A stretch of 64,000 bases of DNA from Lysobacter sp. ISL-50 (GCF_018612875.1 NZ_JAGGRI010000006.1:37505-101504); one strand, 5' to 3'. Shown: positions 37,531 through 47,643, numbered from the stretch's first letter. Notes: generated by a model not told the origin, from the sequence alone. Program-made: numbers and translations.

Positions 37531-37560
37531 AGAGCCGGCGCAAGCCGGCTCTTTCGTTTT
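37531..37560 (+). terminator. Intrinsic terminator after TonB receptor 1
   Basis: A 9-bp stem AGAGCCGGC/GCCGGCTCT with a GCAA tetraloop, followed by TTCGTTTT, lies about 45 nt after the receptor stop. The same GAGCCGGC stem is used after receptor 2. Confidence 0.88.
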
Positions 37561-37746
37561 GGCGGCGCCCGGGCCGGGCCGGGCGAGGCCCGCCGGCCGC
37601 TTCGCGCTCGGCCCACATCGCCCTGAAATCCTTCAGAAAAACAACCGCACAGCGACCTGGGCGCGCCTTGGCACAGTCATTCGGCCAGACTCGGCAAAGT
37701 AGCACGCCCTCACTAACTATCTGTATTTATTACATATTTTTTAACG

Positions 37747-37940
37747 AGACTTTGCGCAGTTCGTTGCATCTTTCGTTAACAGTCCGTAATTTCGGGTCAG
37801 GGGAACTGGTCGTACGCGCGGGGGGCTGCGCGGGCGGGCACTCGGGATCTCCTCTGATCACACCTCATCCAGCCTTCCAACACCAGGGAAGTCGCACGGT
37901 AAGGAAGCGATGTCATTGCACATTTCAGGAGTCCACTTTC
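37747..37940 (+). promoter_or_regulatory. Conserved promoter and leader of TonB receptor 2
   Basis: TTGCAT (37764-37769) and TAATTT (37787-37792) are again 17 nt apart, with the same leader blocks as upstream of receptor 1 (TCAGGGGAACTGG, GCGCGGGGGGCTGCGC, GGAAGTCGCACGGTAAGGAAGCG). An AT-rich island immediately upstream could act as an UP element. The ATG at about 37911 leads to a stop after 12 codons, so the leader also encodes a possible tiny peptide. Confidence 0.6.
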
Positions 37941-40868
37941 GTGAATAGAAAACTGCTCACCACGGCTGTCTGCACTGCGCTGGTCAGCGCGGTCGCGCCG
38001 GCCTACGCCCAGCAGGCGAACGCCGCGTCGAACGAAGACAGCATCACCAAGATCGAAGCCGTCACCGTCACCGGGTCGCGCATTTCCAACCCGAACGTCG
38101 TATCGCCCGCCCCGGTCAGCGTGCTGACCGCGGAAGACATCAAGGCCACCGGCGCGGTCAACATCGGCGACCTGCTGACGACCATGCCGCAGCTGGCCAC
38201 CACCTTCACGATGGGTAACTCCGGTCGCTTCATCGGCACCGCCGGCGTGGCCATGCAGGACCTGCGCAACCTCGGCACCTCGCGCACCCTGGTGCTGGTC
38301 AACGGTCGCCGCATGGTCGGCGCCTCGGCAGGTACCTCGGCGGTCGATACCAACCTGATTCCGGCCGACTGGGTCGAGCGCGTGGAAGTCATCACCGGCG
38401 GCGCGTCCGCGGTGTACGGCGCCGACGCGGTCTCCGGCGTGGTCAACTTCATCCTCAAGAAGAAGTACGAGGGCGCCAACGCCCACGTGCAGATCGGCGA
38501 CAGCCAGCACGGCGGCTTCAAGGAGCGCCTGTTCTCGTTCACCGCCGGCACCAACTTCGCCGACGACCGCGGCAACGTCGCGGTGTCGATCGAACACAGC
38601 CAGCAGGACCCGCTGTGGTTCCCGGATCGCTTCGGCCATCAGAACTACGCCACCGTGCTCACCCCGGGCGGCGCCTACGACGGCCTGCTGCTGCCCAACT
38701 CGCGTAACTACATCTACACCACCGGCGGCGCGTTCTCGACCGCCTTCGATTCGCGCGGCAATCCCGACCCGCGGGTTCCGAGCCAGCGTTATGTCTTCAA
38801 CCCCGACGGCAGCGTGCGCAACCAGCGCTTCGACGGCATCTACGACAACCGCAACAACTGCCAGAACTGCGAAGGCCTGACCAACGATCAGACCCAACTG
38901 CAGCCCGACTACAAGCGCACCACGGTCAGCTCGGTCGCCAGCTTCGACCTGAGCCAGGACCATCGCCTGTACTTCGAAGGCATGTACAGCAAGGTCGCCA
39001 GCAAGTCGTACGGCTCGGCGGCGTTCGCCGGCGCGAACAACTACCACATCATCGAGAAGGACAACGCCTACATCCGTCCTGATCTGGCGGCGCTGACCGC
39101 CGACATGGATTACATCCGGATCACCCGCGACGATCTCGACTCGGGCCTGCGCGGCGAAGACACCGAGCGCCAGACCGCTCGCCTGGTGTTCGGCATCGAA
39201 GGCGCCGCATTCGGCAGCGAGAGCGGCTGGCTGTACGACGCCTCGGTCAACTACGGCCGCACCCAGGAGCGTCGCCGCAACCTCAACAACCGCATCATGG
39301 AACGCTTCTACGCCGGCCTCAACGCCATCGTCGATCCGTCCAGCGGCCAGATCGTGTGTCGCTCGAAGATCGATCCGACCCACGTCAACGAGGCGTACTA
39401 CAACAACACCGGCACCCCGGACGGCATCATCTCGCCGGAAGTGGCCGCATCGTGCATTCCGTTCTCGATCTTCGGCGACGGCGCCATCAACCCGGCCGCG
39501 CGCGACTGGTTCAACGCCACCACCATCTCCAAGACCCGCCTGACCCAGTTCGTCGCCGGCGGCTCGCTGACCAACAACAACCTGTTCGAACTGCCGGCCG
39601 GTCCGATCAGCTTCGGCGCCGGTGTCGAGTACCGCCGCGAGACCAGCGAGACCAACAACGATCCGCTGGACATCTCCGGCCAGACCTTCCTCAACGCCAT
39701 CCCGAGCGCGCGCGGCAGCTACAACGTCCGCGAAGTATGGACGGAAGTCGCGATCCCGCTGTTGCACGACATCCCGTTGATCAAGAGCCTGACCGTCGGC
39801 GCCGCCGCGCGTTACTCCAAGTACGACACCATCGGCAGCACTCGCGCATGGCGTTACAACCTGGACTGGGCGATCAACGACAGCCTGCGCATCCGCGGCA
39901 ACATGTCGGCGGCGGTGCGCGCGCCGAACATCGACGAACTGTTCGGCGGCCAGTCGCAGAACTTCGGCATCGTCGACGATCCCTGCGATCCAACCGAAAT
40001 CCCCAACGGCAAGGATCCGGCGTTGCGCGCGCGCAACTGCGCCGCGCTCGGCCTGCCGGGGGATTTCATCGATCGGATCGGTTCCTCCAACGAAGGCTTG
40101 CAGGGCAGCAACCCGGACCTGGATCCGGAAACCGGCCGCAGCTGGACCGCGGGCTTCGTGTTCACCCCGACCTTCCTGGAAGGCTTCGGTTTCAACATCG
40201 ACTACTGGAAGATCCGGATCGAGAACGCGATCTCGGCGCCGACCTTCCAGGAAACCGCCGACCACTGCGTCGATTCGCCTTCCGGCATCGACAATATCTA
40301 CTGCCGCAACGCCCAGCGCCGCGCCGACGGCCAGCTCGACTTCCTCACCTCGATCAACCAGAACATCTCGTTGATCGAAACCGATGGCGTGGACATCGCG
40401 GCGTACTACTCCCACGACCTGTGGGGCGGCCGCATGCGCTGGGATCTCAACGCGACCAAGGTCCTGAGCTACGACGATTACCCGTTCCAGGAAGATCCGG
40501 ACGACAACATCGACAGGCTCAAGACGCTGGGCTACCCGGAGTGGAAAGCGACGCTGCGCGCCGGTTACAGCCGCGACAACTGGGACGTCAATTGGTCGAC
40601 CCGCTTCGCTTCCGGCGGTCTTCGCGTGAGCAACGAGAGCTACATCTCCAATCCGCGCCAGACCAATGTGGCCTGGGCCGGATCGGGCGTGTTCCACGAT
40701 ATGCGCGGCAGCTACACGTTCAAGGACACCGGCCTGCAGATCTACGGCGGCGTCACCAACGTGTTCGACTCCGACCCGCCGGTCAACCTGTTCGGCACCG
40801 GCTTCGGCTCGGGCCTGTACGACCAGATCGGTCGCGCCTACTACGTGGGCATGAACTACAAGTTCTGA
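37941..40868 (+). CDS. TonB-dependent outer-membrane receptor 2
   Basis: 975 residues from the GTG at 37941, preceded by CAGGAGTCCAC. It is a paralogue of receptor 1: signal peptide, TonB-box-like region and plug are almost identical, as is most of the barrel, whereas about residues 200-310 differ strongly (for example LTPGGAYDGLLLPNSRNYIY has no counterpart in receptor 1). The C-terminus YYVGMNYKF ends in Phe as expected. Divergence confined to presumed external loops suggests a different ligand with the same energy coupling. A terminator follows 25 nt after the stop. Confidence 0.95.
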   Translation: MNRKLLTTAVCTALVSAVAPAYAQQANAASNEDSITKIEAVTVTGSRISNPNVVSPAPVSVLTAEDIKATGAVNIGDLLTTMPQLATTFTMGNSGRFIGTAGVAMQDLRNLGTSRTLVLVNGRRMVGASAGTSAVDTNLIPADWVERVEVITGGASAVYGADAVSGVVNFILKKKYEGANAHVQIGDSQHGGFKERLFSFTAGTNFADDRGNVAVSIEHSQQDPLWFPDRFGHQNYATVLTPGGAYDGLLLPNSRNYIYTTGGAFSTAFDSRGNPDPRVPSQRYVFNPDGSVRNQRFDGIYDNRNNCQNCEGLTNDQTQLQPDYKRTTVSSVASFDLSQDHRLYFEGMYSKVASKSYGSAAFAGANNYHIIEKDNAYIRPDLAALTADMDYIRITRDDLDSGLRGEDTERQTARLVFGIEGAAFGSESGWLYDASVNYGRTQERRRNLNNRIMERFYAGLNAIVDPSSGQIVCRSKIDPTHVNEAYYNNTGTPDGIISPEVAASCIPFSIFGDGAINPAARDWFNATTISKTRLTQFVAGGSLTNNNLFELPAGPISFGAGVEYRRETSETNNDPLDISGQTFLNAIPSARGSYNVREVWTEVAIPLLHDIPLIKSLTVGAAARYSKYDTIGSTRAWRYNLDWAINDSLRIRGNMSAAVRAPNIDELFGGQSQNFGIVDDPCDPTEIPNGKDPALRARNCAALGLPGDFIDRIGSSNEGLQGSNPDLDPETGRSWTAGFVFTPTFLEGFGFNIDYWKIRIENAISAPTFQETADHCVDSPSGIDNIYCRNAQRRADGQLDFLTSINQNISLIETDGVDIAAYYSHDLWGGRMRWDLNATKVLSYDDYPFQEDPDDNIDRLKTLGYPEWKATLRAGYSRDNWDVNWSTRFASGGLRVSNESYISNPRQTNVAWAGSGVFHDMRGSYTFKDTGLQIYGGVTNVFDSDPPVNLFGTGFGSGLYDQIGRAYYVGMNYKF

Positions 40869-40892
40869 TCGCGGCGACGCTCGCACGCAACA

Positions 40893-40928
40893 AAAAAGGA
40901 GCCGGCGCGAGCCGGCTCCTTTTCTTTT
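40893..40928. terminator. Bidirectional intrinsic terminator (receptor 2 / glyS)
   Basis: AAAAAAGGAGCCGGC, a GCGA loop and GCCGGCTCCTTTTCTTTTT form a stem flanked by A-run and T-run, so it can stop transcription from both the rightward receptor gene and the leftward glyQ-glyS operon. Confidence 0.9.
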
Positions 40929-40995
40929 TGTCCGCGATCAACGCAGGCCGGCGTTCGTCGTCCGCCTCGCGCCGGCTTGCCTCGCCGCGATTACC

Positions 40996-43146
40996 TCAGA
41001 CCGACAAATGCTCGATCGCCGCGACGCTGCCCAGGCGATCGGACAAGCGCTTGAGCAAGGCCAGGCGGTTGTTGCGCACCGCCGCGTCGTCCACGTTGAC
41101 CATCACCTTGTCGAAGAAGGCATCGACCTGCGGACGCAGGCGCGCCAGCCGGCCCAGCACGGCGACGTAGTCGCGCTGCGCGAGCAGAGGATCGGTGTCG
41201 GCGACGGCGGCATCGACGGCCTGCGCCAGTTCGCGTTCGGCCGGCTCGTTGAACAACGCGGCGTCGATCGCGCTCGGCACTTCGCCGTCTACTTTCTTGA
41301 GGATATTGCGGCTGCGCTTGTTGGCGGCGGCGAGGGCTTCGGCTTCGGGCAGTTTCGCGAACTCGGCGATGGCGTTGAGGCGGCGGTCGAAGTCGGGCAG
41401 CATCGGCAGGCGCAGCGCGGCGACCGCATCGAACTGCTGCCCCGGCACGCTGCGCTCGGTGTAGTAGCTGCGCAGGCGTTCGACCACGAAGTCGTACAGC
41501 TCATCGGCCGTCGGCGCGGCGACCTTCGCCGGATCGGCCGGCTTCGCCTTGCCGCTTTCGTCGGCCTGAGTTTGCTTGCGCGTGGCTTCCAGCGCGATCG
41601 CCATGGCGGCCGCGGCCAATGCGCTTTGCAGCGCTTCGCTCAGCGGCAGATCGATTTCGCCTTCGATCAGCGTGCGCGCCAGGCCCAAGGCATTGCGGCG
41701 CAGGCTGAAAGGGTCCTTGTTGCCGGTCGGCTTCAGACCCGCGGCGAAACCGCCGGCCAGCGTATCCAGGCGTTCGGCGATCGCGAGCACGCGGCCCAGC
41801 CGCGACGGCGCGATCGCGTCGCCGGCGAAACGCGGCATGTAGGCTTCGTCGATCGCATCGGCCACTTGCGCCGGCTCGTTCGCGGCGACGGCGTAGTAGC
41901 GGCCGGCGATGCCCTGCAGTTCGGGGAACTCGTTGACCATGCGCGATTGCAGATCGTTCTTGGACAACTCCGCGGCGCGGCGCGCCAGCGCCGGATCGAC
42001 GCCGGCGATCAAGGCCACGTCCTGCGCCAGCGCGGTCACGCGCGCGACCTTGTCGGCCACGCTGCCCAGCTTGGCCTGGTAGGTCACCGTCTTCAGCCCT
42101 TCGCCCATCGGCGCCAGGCCCTGCTTGAGGTCTTCGTCGAAGAAGAACTTCGCATCGGCGAAACGCGGGCGGATCACGCGCTCGTAGCCCTTGCGAACTT
42201 CGCCGACGTCGCGGCTTTCGATGTTGGCGATGCCGACGAAACGTTCGCTGAGCTTGCCGGCCGCGTCGAGCACGGGGAAGAACTTCTGGTTGGCTTCCAT
42301 CGTCGCGATCAGCGCTTCCTGCGGCACGGCGAGGAATTCGCGCTCGAAGCCGCAGGCCACGGCCACCGGCCATTCGGTCAGGCCGTTGACCTCTTCCAGG
42401 ATGCCGTCGTCGATGCGCGCGCTGCCGCCGGCCTGCGCGGCCGCGGCGGTGACTTCGCGCACGATGCGTTCGCGGCGCTCGTCCGGATCGACCAGCACCT
42501 TGGCGCCGCGCAACGCTTCGATGTAATCGCCCGGTGCGTTGAACGAAACGGTCTGGTCATGCATGAATCGGTGGCCGCGGCTGACGCGATCGCTGCGCAC
42601 GCCGAGGATGTCCGCCGGCACCACTTCATTGCCGAGCAACAACACCAGCCAGTGCATCGGCCGGGCGAAACCGTAGTCGTGATCGCCCCAGCGCATCGGC
42701 TTGGGAATCGGCATCGCGGCGAGGGCCTCGCGCACGATGTCCGCGAGCAGGCTGGCGGTGTCGGCGCCGGGCTTGGTGGCGCGATGGACGAAGCGCTCGC
42801 CCTTGGCGTCGCTGGTTTTTTCCAGTTGCGTCCAGTCGATGCCGGCCTTGGCGGCGAAACCCTGCAACGCCTTGGTCGGCTGGCCGTCGGCATCGAGCGC
42901 GATGTTGAGGTAGGGGCCGAGCACTTCGCTGTTCTGTTCCGGCTGCCGCAGCGCCACCGCGGGCAGCAGCACCGCCAGGCGCCGCGGCGTGTACAGCGGC
43001 TTGGCGCCGTCGCGATCGAACCCGATGCCGCGCTTGTGCAGGCCGTCGAGCACGCCGTCGAAGAACGCCTGAGCCAGGCCGGACAGCGCCTTGACCGGCA
43101 GTTCTTCGGTGCCCAGTTCGATCAGGAGAGGTTGGGTCGTGCTCAT
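40996..43146 (-). CDS. glyS: Glycyl-tRNA synthetase beta subunit
   Basis: 716 residues, full length for the beta chain of the bacterial alpha2beta2 glycyl-tRNA synthetase. It starts with the family signature [19 protein letters not shown]. Typical blocks follow: [41 protein letters not shown] ([19 protein letters not shown]), and a C-terminal anticodon-binding helical part (DVMVNVDD-like [19 protein letters not shown]). The subunit binds tRNA-Gly. glyQ lies 127 nt upstream in the same direction, separated by a degenerate copy of a dispersed repeat. Confidence 0.97.
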   Translation of the reverse strand: MSTTQPLLIELGTEELPVKALSGLAQAFFDGVLDGLHKRGIGFDRDGAKPLYTPRRLAVLLPAVALRQPEQNSEVLGPYLNIALDADGQPTKALQGFAAKAGIDWTQLEKTSDAKGERFVHRATKPGADTASLLADIVREALAAMPIPKPMRWGDHDYGFARPMHWLVLLLGNEVVPADILGVRSDRVSRGHRFMHDQTVSFNAPGDYIEALRGAKVLVDPDERRERIVREVTAAAAQAGGSARIDDGILEEVNGLTEWPVAVACGFEREFLAVPQEALIATMEANQKFFPVLDAAGKLSERFVGIANIESRDVGEVRKGYERVIRPRFADAKFFFDEDLKQGLAPMGEGLKTVTYQAKLGSVADKVARVTALAQDVALIAGVDPALARRAAELSKNDLQSRMVNEFPELQGIAGRYYAVAANEPAQVADAIDEAYMPRFAGDAIAPSRLGRVLAIAERLDTLAGGFAAGLKPTGNKDPFSLRRNALGLARTLIEGEIDLPLSEALQSALAAAAMAIALEATRKQTQADESGKAKPADPAKVAAPTADELYDFVVERLRSYYTERSVPGQQFDAVAALRLPMLPDFDRRLNAIAEFAKLPEAEALAAANKRSRNILKKVDGEVPSAIDAALFNEPAERELAQAVDAAVADTDPLLAQRDYVAVLGRLARLRPQVDAFFDKVMVNVDDAAVRNNRLALLKRLSDRLGSVAAIEHLSV

Positions 43147-43223
43147 GCGGTGGCCTTTGCGGTTTCGTCTTCGTTTGTTGAAGACGCCTCGCGCTCGATG
43201 CGGCGAGGTTGAAGTTGATCGGT

Positions 43224-43262
43224 GCGCTCGCCCTCACCCCTCTCCCGCGCGCGGGACTGGGG
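43224..43262. repeat. Degenerate dispersed repeat E between glyQ and glyS
   Basis: CGCCCTCACCCCTCTCCCGC followed by a GCGCGGGACTGGGG arm is a shortened relative of the repeat at 53086-53132, sitting inside the glyQ-glyS transcript. Confidence 0.6.
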
Positions 43263-43273
43263 CTGCGCGCGAA

Positions 43274-44209
43274 TCAGGCGGCGTGCGCTTTCGGCGTTTG
43301 CTTGAGGCCGGGAAAACCGAGCTTTTCGCGCTGCGCGAAATAGGCTTCGGCCACGCCCTGGGCGATCTTGCGCACGCGCAGGATGTAGCGCTGGCGTTCG
43401 GTCACGCTGATCGCGCGGCGCGCGTCGAGCAGGTTGAACGAATGCGAGGCCTTGCACACTTGGTCGTAAGCCGGCAGCGGCAGGCCGAGCTCGATCAGCT
43501 TGGCCGCTTCGCGTTCGCAGGCGTCGAAACGATGGAACAGCTCGGCCACGTCGGCGTGTTCGAAGTTGTACGCGCTCTGCTCGACTTCGTTCTGGTGGTA
43601 GACGTCGCGGTAGGTCACCGCGCGGCCGTCGGGGCCGTAGGTCCAGACGATGTCGAACACGCTGTCGACGTTCTGCAGGTACATGCACAGGCGTTCGAGA
43701 CCGTAGGTGATCTCGCCGAGCACCGGCCGGCACTCCAGGCCGCCGGCCTGCTGGAAGTAGGTGAACTGCGTGACTTCCATGCCGTTGAGCCAGACTTCCC
43801 AGCCCAGGCCCCAGGCGCCGAGAGTCGGCGATTCCCAGTTGTCCTCGACCAGGCGCAGGTCGTGCACCCGCGGGTCCACGCCCAGCGCCTTGAGCGAATC
43901 GAAGTACAGCTCGACGATGTTGTCCGGGCTGGGCTTCATCGCCACCTGGTATTGGTAGTAGCGCTGCAGGCGGTTGGGGTTGTCGCCGTAGCGGCCGTCG
44001 GTGGGACGGCGGCAGGGCTGCACGTAGGCGGCGTTCCACGGCTCCGGACCCAGCGCGCGCAGGAACGTGGCCGGGTGGAAGGTGCCCGCGCCGACCTCCA
44101 GGTCCAGCGGCTGGATCAACACGCAGCCCTGTTCAGCCCAGTAGGCGTTCAGGCGCTGGATCATGCTTTGAAAGGTGATCACCGCAGGGGGTGCGTCGCT
44201 CGCGCTCAT
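43274..44209 (-). CDS. glyQ: Glycyl-tRNA synthetase alpha subunit
   Basis: 311 residues from the ATG at 44209, which gives the usual short N-terminus before [20 protein letters not shown]. The alpha chain carries the class II catalytic core that makes glycyl-adenylate. Highly conserved blocks are visible: [67 protein letters not shown], and [20 protein letters not shown]. An ATG 21 nt upstream in the same frame is less likely. It is divergent from the glutamine amidotransferase gene. Confidence 0.97.
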   Translation of the reverse strand: MSASDAPPAVITFQSMIQRLNAYWAEQGCVLIQPLDLEVGAGTFHPATFLRALGPEPWNAAYVQPCRRPTDGRYGDNPNRLQRYYQYQVAMKPSPDNIVELYFDSLKALGVDPRVHDLRLVEDNWESPTLGAWGLGWEVWLNGMEVTQFTYFQQAGGLECRPVLGEITYGLERLCMYLQNVDSVFDIVWTYGPDGRAVTYRDVYHQNEVEQSAYNFEHADVAELFHRFDACEREAAKLIELGLPLPAYDQVCKASHSFNLLDARRAISVTERQRYILRVRKIAQGVAEAYFAQREKLGFPGLKQTPKAHAA

Positions 44210-44315
44210 GGTCTCATCGCAGTGCAGCAAAGCGGGTTAGTATAGCCATGAGCCTTACAAATACAGGGCTTCGCCCCGGATTTCAGCAGCGCCCATCCCC
44301 CCTCGACGCCACGCC

Positions 44316-45041
44316 GTGAACCCGCCCTTTCTGATCGTCGAGACCGGCCAGCCGGTCGCCTCCATGCGCCGTCACCGCGGTTTTCCGCACTGGATCCGCG
44401 TCGCCGCCGGTCTGGGCCGCGATGAGGCGATCGTGATCAACGTCGAACACGGCGAACCCTTGCCCAGCCGCGAGGGTTTCGCCGGGGCGATCGTGACCGG
44501 TTCGGGCGCGATGGTCACCGACCGCGCGCCGTGGAGCGAGCGCAGCGCCGACTGGCTGCGCGAAGCCGCCCACGCCCGGCTGCCCGTGTTCGGCATCTGC
44601 TACGGCCATCAGCTGCTCGCGCATGCGCTGGGCGGCGAGGTCGGCAATCACCCGGGCGGTCGCGAGATGGGCACGATCGGGCTGGAGCTGCATTCCAGCG
44701 CCGAACACGACCCGCTGTTCCGCGGCCTGCCGAGCCAGTTTCCGGCCCAGGCCACGCATCTGCAGACCGTGCTGCGCGCGCCCGACGGCGCCACCGTGCT
44801 GGCGCGCTCGGCGCACGATGCCTGCCACGCGTTCCGCTGGGGCGATCGCGCCTGGGGCGTGCAGTTCCATCCCGAATTCAGCGCCACGCACATGCTCGGT
44901 TACGTGCGCGCGCGCGGCGATGCGTTGCGCGCGGAAGGCCATTGCCCGAAGACCATCGCCGGCAGCGTCAGCGCCGCGCCGCATGCCCGGCGCGTGCTGC
45001 GCCGTTTCGTCGGCCATGCGCGTGCGCTGCACGGGCGCTGA
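44316..45041 (+). CDS. Class I glutamine amidotransferase
   Basis: 241 residues from a GTG start at 44316. This is a free-standing class I (GuaA-like) amidotransferase domain with the nucleophile elbow PVFGICYGHQLLAHALGG (catalytic Cys), RWGDRAWGVQFHPEFS (catalytic His and Glu), and the oxyanion TGSGAMVTD strand. Such solitary proteins are often annotated as GMP-synthase-like and their acceptor substrate is unknown. Glutaminase chemistry is well supported; the pathway is not. It is divergent from glyQ and followed by a membrane protein about 100 nt away. Confidence 0.88.
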   Translation: MNPPFLIVETGQPVASMRRHRGFPHWIRVAAGLGRDEAIVINVEHGEPLPSREGFAGAIVTGSGAMVTDRAPWSERSADWLREAAHARLPVFGICYGHQLLAHALGGEVGNHPGGREMGTIGLELHSSAEHDPLFRGLPSQFPAQATHLQTVLRAPDGATVLARSAHDACHAFRWGDRAWGVQFHPEFSATHMLGYVRARGDALRAEGHCPKTIAGSVSAAPHARRVLRRFVGHARALHGR

Positions 45042-45143
45042 GCCCGCGGTTTCGCGACGGCCGCGGCGCGCGGTTCCGGCCTTCGCCGTGGCGCCGTGCA
45101 TGCACGGCGCGCCCTTGTTCCCTCTCCCCCCGGGATCGATCCG

Positions 45144-46067
45144 ATGAGCCAACCGATACGCAAGGTTCCGCTGACCCACGGCGCGCAGTGGCTGATCCGC
45201 GCCATCAACCTGGGCACGCGCAATCCGCGCGCGATCTTCGGCGCGGCCTTGCTGTTGATCGCGGTGCTGTACCTGGTGCTGTACCTGTTCACCATGCCGC
45301 TGCGGCTGGGCGCGGATTCGATCAGCATGGACAGCTTCGTCTCCACCCTGGTGCTGGCGGTGCTGGCCGCGGTGCTGGTGCTGCCGGTGCTGCTGGGCGG
45401 GCTGATGCACGTGATCCGCGAGGCCGAGAACAACCGGCCGGTGCGCGCGCGCGATCTGTTCGCGCCGCTGCGCCTGCACAAGGCACTGCCGCTGGCGCTG
45501 CTGGGCCTGATCCAGATCGCGCTGGCGCTGATCTGCGGCTCGCTGCTGCTGTGGGCGACCGGGCCGGATTTCTGGTCGCAGTACCAGGACATGGCGCGCG
45601 GCGCCATCACCGGCCGCATCACCAACGTGCCCAGCGCGGAACAACCCACGCTGGTGATCCTGGTGCAGTTGGCCTACTACTACTTCAGCACCGCGGTGGT
45701 GCTGGTGTCGGTGCCGCTGATCATGTTCTCCGGGCTCGGCATTTCCGATGCGGTCAAGCGCAGTCTCGGCGCATCGCTGTGGAACCTGGGCTCGTATCTG
45801 TTCGCGGCGATGTTGTTCATGTTCGGCGCGATGATCACCGGCTTGCTGGTCAGCGTGGCCTCGCTGTTGCTGATGCAACTGGGTTCGCTGCTCGCGCCGA
45901 CGGTCGGGCAACTGTTGGTCATGGCCTTGTTCGCGTTGTACGGCACCGCCTTCCTGGTGGTGATGTGCGGCACCTGCTATTTCGCCTGGCGCGATGTGTT
46001 CGCGCAGGACGAAGATGCGCCGACCGCGCCGGCGGCGGCCGCGAATCCGGGGCATTTCGAGGCCTGA
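45144..46067 (+). CDS. BPSS1780-like multi-pass membrane protein
   Basis: 307 residues from the ATG at 45144. After a short basic N-terminus (VPLTHGAQWLIRAINLGTRN) there are about six hydrophobic segments arranged as three pairs. The pattern matches the BPSS1780 family of uncharacterised proteobacterial membrane proteins: HGxxW..G, PxxxF, and a VKRSLGASLWNLGSYL amphipathic stretch before the last pair. The acidic tail ends in an Ala/Pro stretch. Function unknown. Confidence 0.78.
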   Translation: MSQPIRKVPLTHGAQWLIRAINLGTRNPRAIFGAALLLIAVLYLVLYLFTMPLRLGADSISMDSFVSTLVLAVLAAVLVLPVLLGGLMHVIREAENNRPVRARDLFAPLRLHKALPLALLGLIQIALALICGSLLLWATGPDFWSQYQDMARGAITGRITNVPSAEQPTLVILVQLAYYYFSTAVVLVSVPLIMFSGLGISDAVKRSLGASLWNLGSYLFAAMLFMFGAMITGLLVSVASLLLMQLGSLLAPTVGQLLVMALFALYGTAFLVVMCGTCYFAWRDVFAQDEDAPTAPAAAANPGHFEA

Positions 46068-46096
46068 GTCTGGCCGCGCGGATATAGCGGGGCGGC

Positions 46097-46846
46097 TTAG
46101 ATCGCGCCGCTTTCGAACAACGCCGCGTCCATCGCCGCCTGCATCGCCTGCATCGCCCACACGCAGGCGGCCAAGGTGGCGAAGGCCTGCAGCAGCAGCC
46201 ATGCCCAGCCCCACAACGGCACCCGTCCATCGCCGGCGCGCAACACCCGCGCGCCGGCGATGCGATCGTGCAGGGCGCGATGCTCGGGCTTGGCCATCGC
46301 CATCACGTGGCCGATGTTCAAGGTCAGCCACGACAGCGCGCCGCCGAGATAACGCACCGCCACCGCGCCGACGCCGAGCCGGCGGCCGGCCATGTCGGTC
46401 ACGCGCAGGCCCAGCGCGCGTTTGCCCGGCGTGGCCTGCCACGACGAAAACGCGACGAACGCCAGCTCGTATACCAAGCCGAATAAAGCGAACAGCACGA
46501 CCCAACCCAGCACCAGGCCGGTGACGGCGGCGGCGGTGGCCTGCGCGGCCGCGTGCAGGGCCGGATCGGCCAGCAGTTGCTGCGCGTAACCGGCGAAATC
46601 CACGTCGCTGAGCACCGCGGTGGACATCATCTCGGCCATGCGCGCGTTCATCGCCGCATAGGCTTCGCGCGCGGCGACGGCTTGATGGCGCCAATGGCTG
46701 GAGCCGATCACGCAGGTCAAAACGGCGATCAAGGCCGCGTCCAGGGACCAGGCCATGTAGCGCGGCCAGAATCCGGCCGGAAGCAGTGCGGCGGCGGGCG
46801 CGGCCACCGTGGGCGAAGCGGTCGCCGACGGGGCCGGCGAACTCAT
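46097..46846 (-). CDS. RDD-family membrane protein
   Basis: 249 residues from the ATG at 46846, overlapping the tatC stop by 4 nt, so it is co-translated with the tat operon. The RDD signature is spread over the chain: GFWPRYMAWSLDAALIAVL (Arg and Asp of the motif), then SSWQATPGKRALGLRVTDMAGRRLGVG and LHDRIAGARVLR (second Asp). Three to four membrane helices are visible, with a helical soluble insert after the first. RDD proteins are linked to ion transport in some bacteria; here the role is unknown. Confidence 0.88.
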   Translation of the reverse strand: MSSPAPSATASPTVAAPAAALLPAGFWPRYMAWSLDAALIAVLTCVIGSSHWRHQAVAAREAYAAMNARMAEMMSTAVLSDVDFAGYAQQLLADPALHAAAQATAAAVTGLVLGWVVLFALFGLVYELAFVAFSSWQATPGKRALGLRVTDMAGRRLGVGAVAVRYLGGALSWLTLNIGHVMAMAKPEHRALHDRIAGARVLRAGDGRVPLWGWAWLLLQAFATLAACVWAMQAMQAAMDAALFESGAI

Positions 46847-47643
46847 GGGTCGCGCGCGTCGCCGGGCGAGGGATCGTCGGCATCGCGACGATCGGAGCCG
46901 ACCCACTTCGCGGCGATGATGCCCATCTCGTACAGCAGGCACATCGGAATGGCGAGCATGAGCTGCGAAACCACATCGGGCGGCGTGATCACCGCGGCGA
47001 CGATGAAGATGCCGACCACGGCGTAGCCGCGGCCTTCCTTGAGCTGCGCCGGCGTCACCCAGCCCAGCAACACCAGGATCACCAGCGCCACCGGCACTTC
47101 GAAGCTGATGCCAAAGGCCAGGAACAGGATCAGGACGAAATCCAGGTAGGCGTTGATGTCGGTCATCATCGACACGCCCGTGGGCGTGATCTTGACCAGG
47201 AAGCCGAACACCGACGGCAGCACCAGGAAGAACGCGAACGCGCAGCCGGCGTAGAACAGCACCAGCGCCGAGGCCAGCAGCGGCAAGGCCAGGCGTTTCT
47301 CGCGCTTGTACAGGCCCGGCGCGACGAAGGCCCAGGCCTGGAACAGCAGCCACGGCATCGAGATCATCAGCGCGGCGAAGAACGCCAGCTTCAGCGGCGC
47401 GGAGAACGGCGAGGCCACCTCCACCGCGATCAGCTGGCTGCCGGCCGGCAGCTTGGCCAGCAGCGGCGTGGCCAGGAAGTGGTAGAGCTTGTTCGCGAAC
47501 GGCAGCAGGCCCAGGAACACGATGATCAGCCCGGTCACGCCGCGCAGCAGGCGCGCGCGCAGTTCGATCAGGTGATCGAGCAGGCGCGGTTCGGCCGCGG
47601 CCTCTTCGTTGAGGTCGCCGGAGCGGGGATCAGCGTCGCTCAT
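46843..47643 (-). CDS. tatC: Sec-independent protein translocase TatC
   Basis: 266 residues with six predicted membrane helices. Family motifs are present: LLDHLIELRARLLRGVTGL at the N-terminus, MPWLLFQAWAFVAPGLYKREKR with the essential Phe/Pro/Glu region, and AFGISFEVPVALVILVLLGWV for helices 4-5. TatC recognises twin-arginine signal peptides together with TatB. It overlaps tatB at 47630-47643 and the RDD gene at its end. The C-terminus has an acidic extension (VGSDRRDADDPSPGDARDP). Confidence 0.96.
   Translation of the reverse strand: MSDADPRSGDLNEEAAAEPRLLDHLIELRARLLRGVTGLIIVFLGLLPFANKLYHFLATPLLAKLPAGSQLIAVEVASPFSAPLKLAFFAALMISMPWLLFQAWAFVAPGLYKREKRLALPLLASALVLFYAGCAFAFFLVLPSVFGFLVKITPTGVSMMTDINAYLDFVLILFLAFGISFEVPVALVILVLLGWVTPAQLKEGRGYAVVGIFIVAAVITPPDVVSQLMLAIPMCLLYEMGIIAAKWVGSDRRDADDPSPGDARDP

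Larger units (their letters stand above)
37487..37940. other. Inter-receptor region: terminator, AT-rich promoter island, leader
   Basis: 454 nt holding, in order, the receptor 1 terminator, a GC-rich stretch without a supported gene, an AT-rich island (about 37705-37750, with TATTTATTACATATTTTTTAA) and the conserved promoter and leader of receptor 2. No reading frame here is convincing. Confidence 0.65.

Noticed and set aside
37797..40886. A 1029-codon minus-strand frame opposite TonB receptor 2
   Set aside because: The length is explained by absence of stops in high-GC antisense; the receptor frame is clearly conserved with its paralogue.
41008..43212. A 734-codon plus-strand frame opposite glyS
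   Set aside because: It is antisense to an essential, well-conserved gene and has shadow-type composition.
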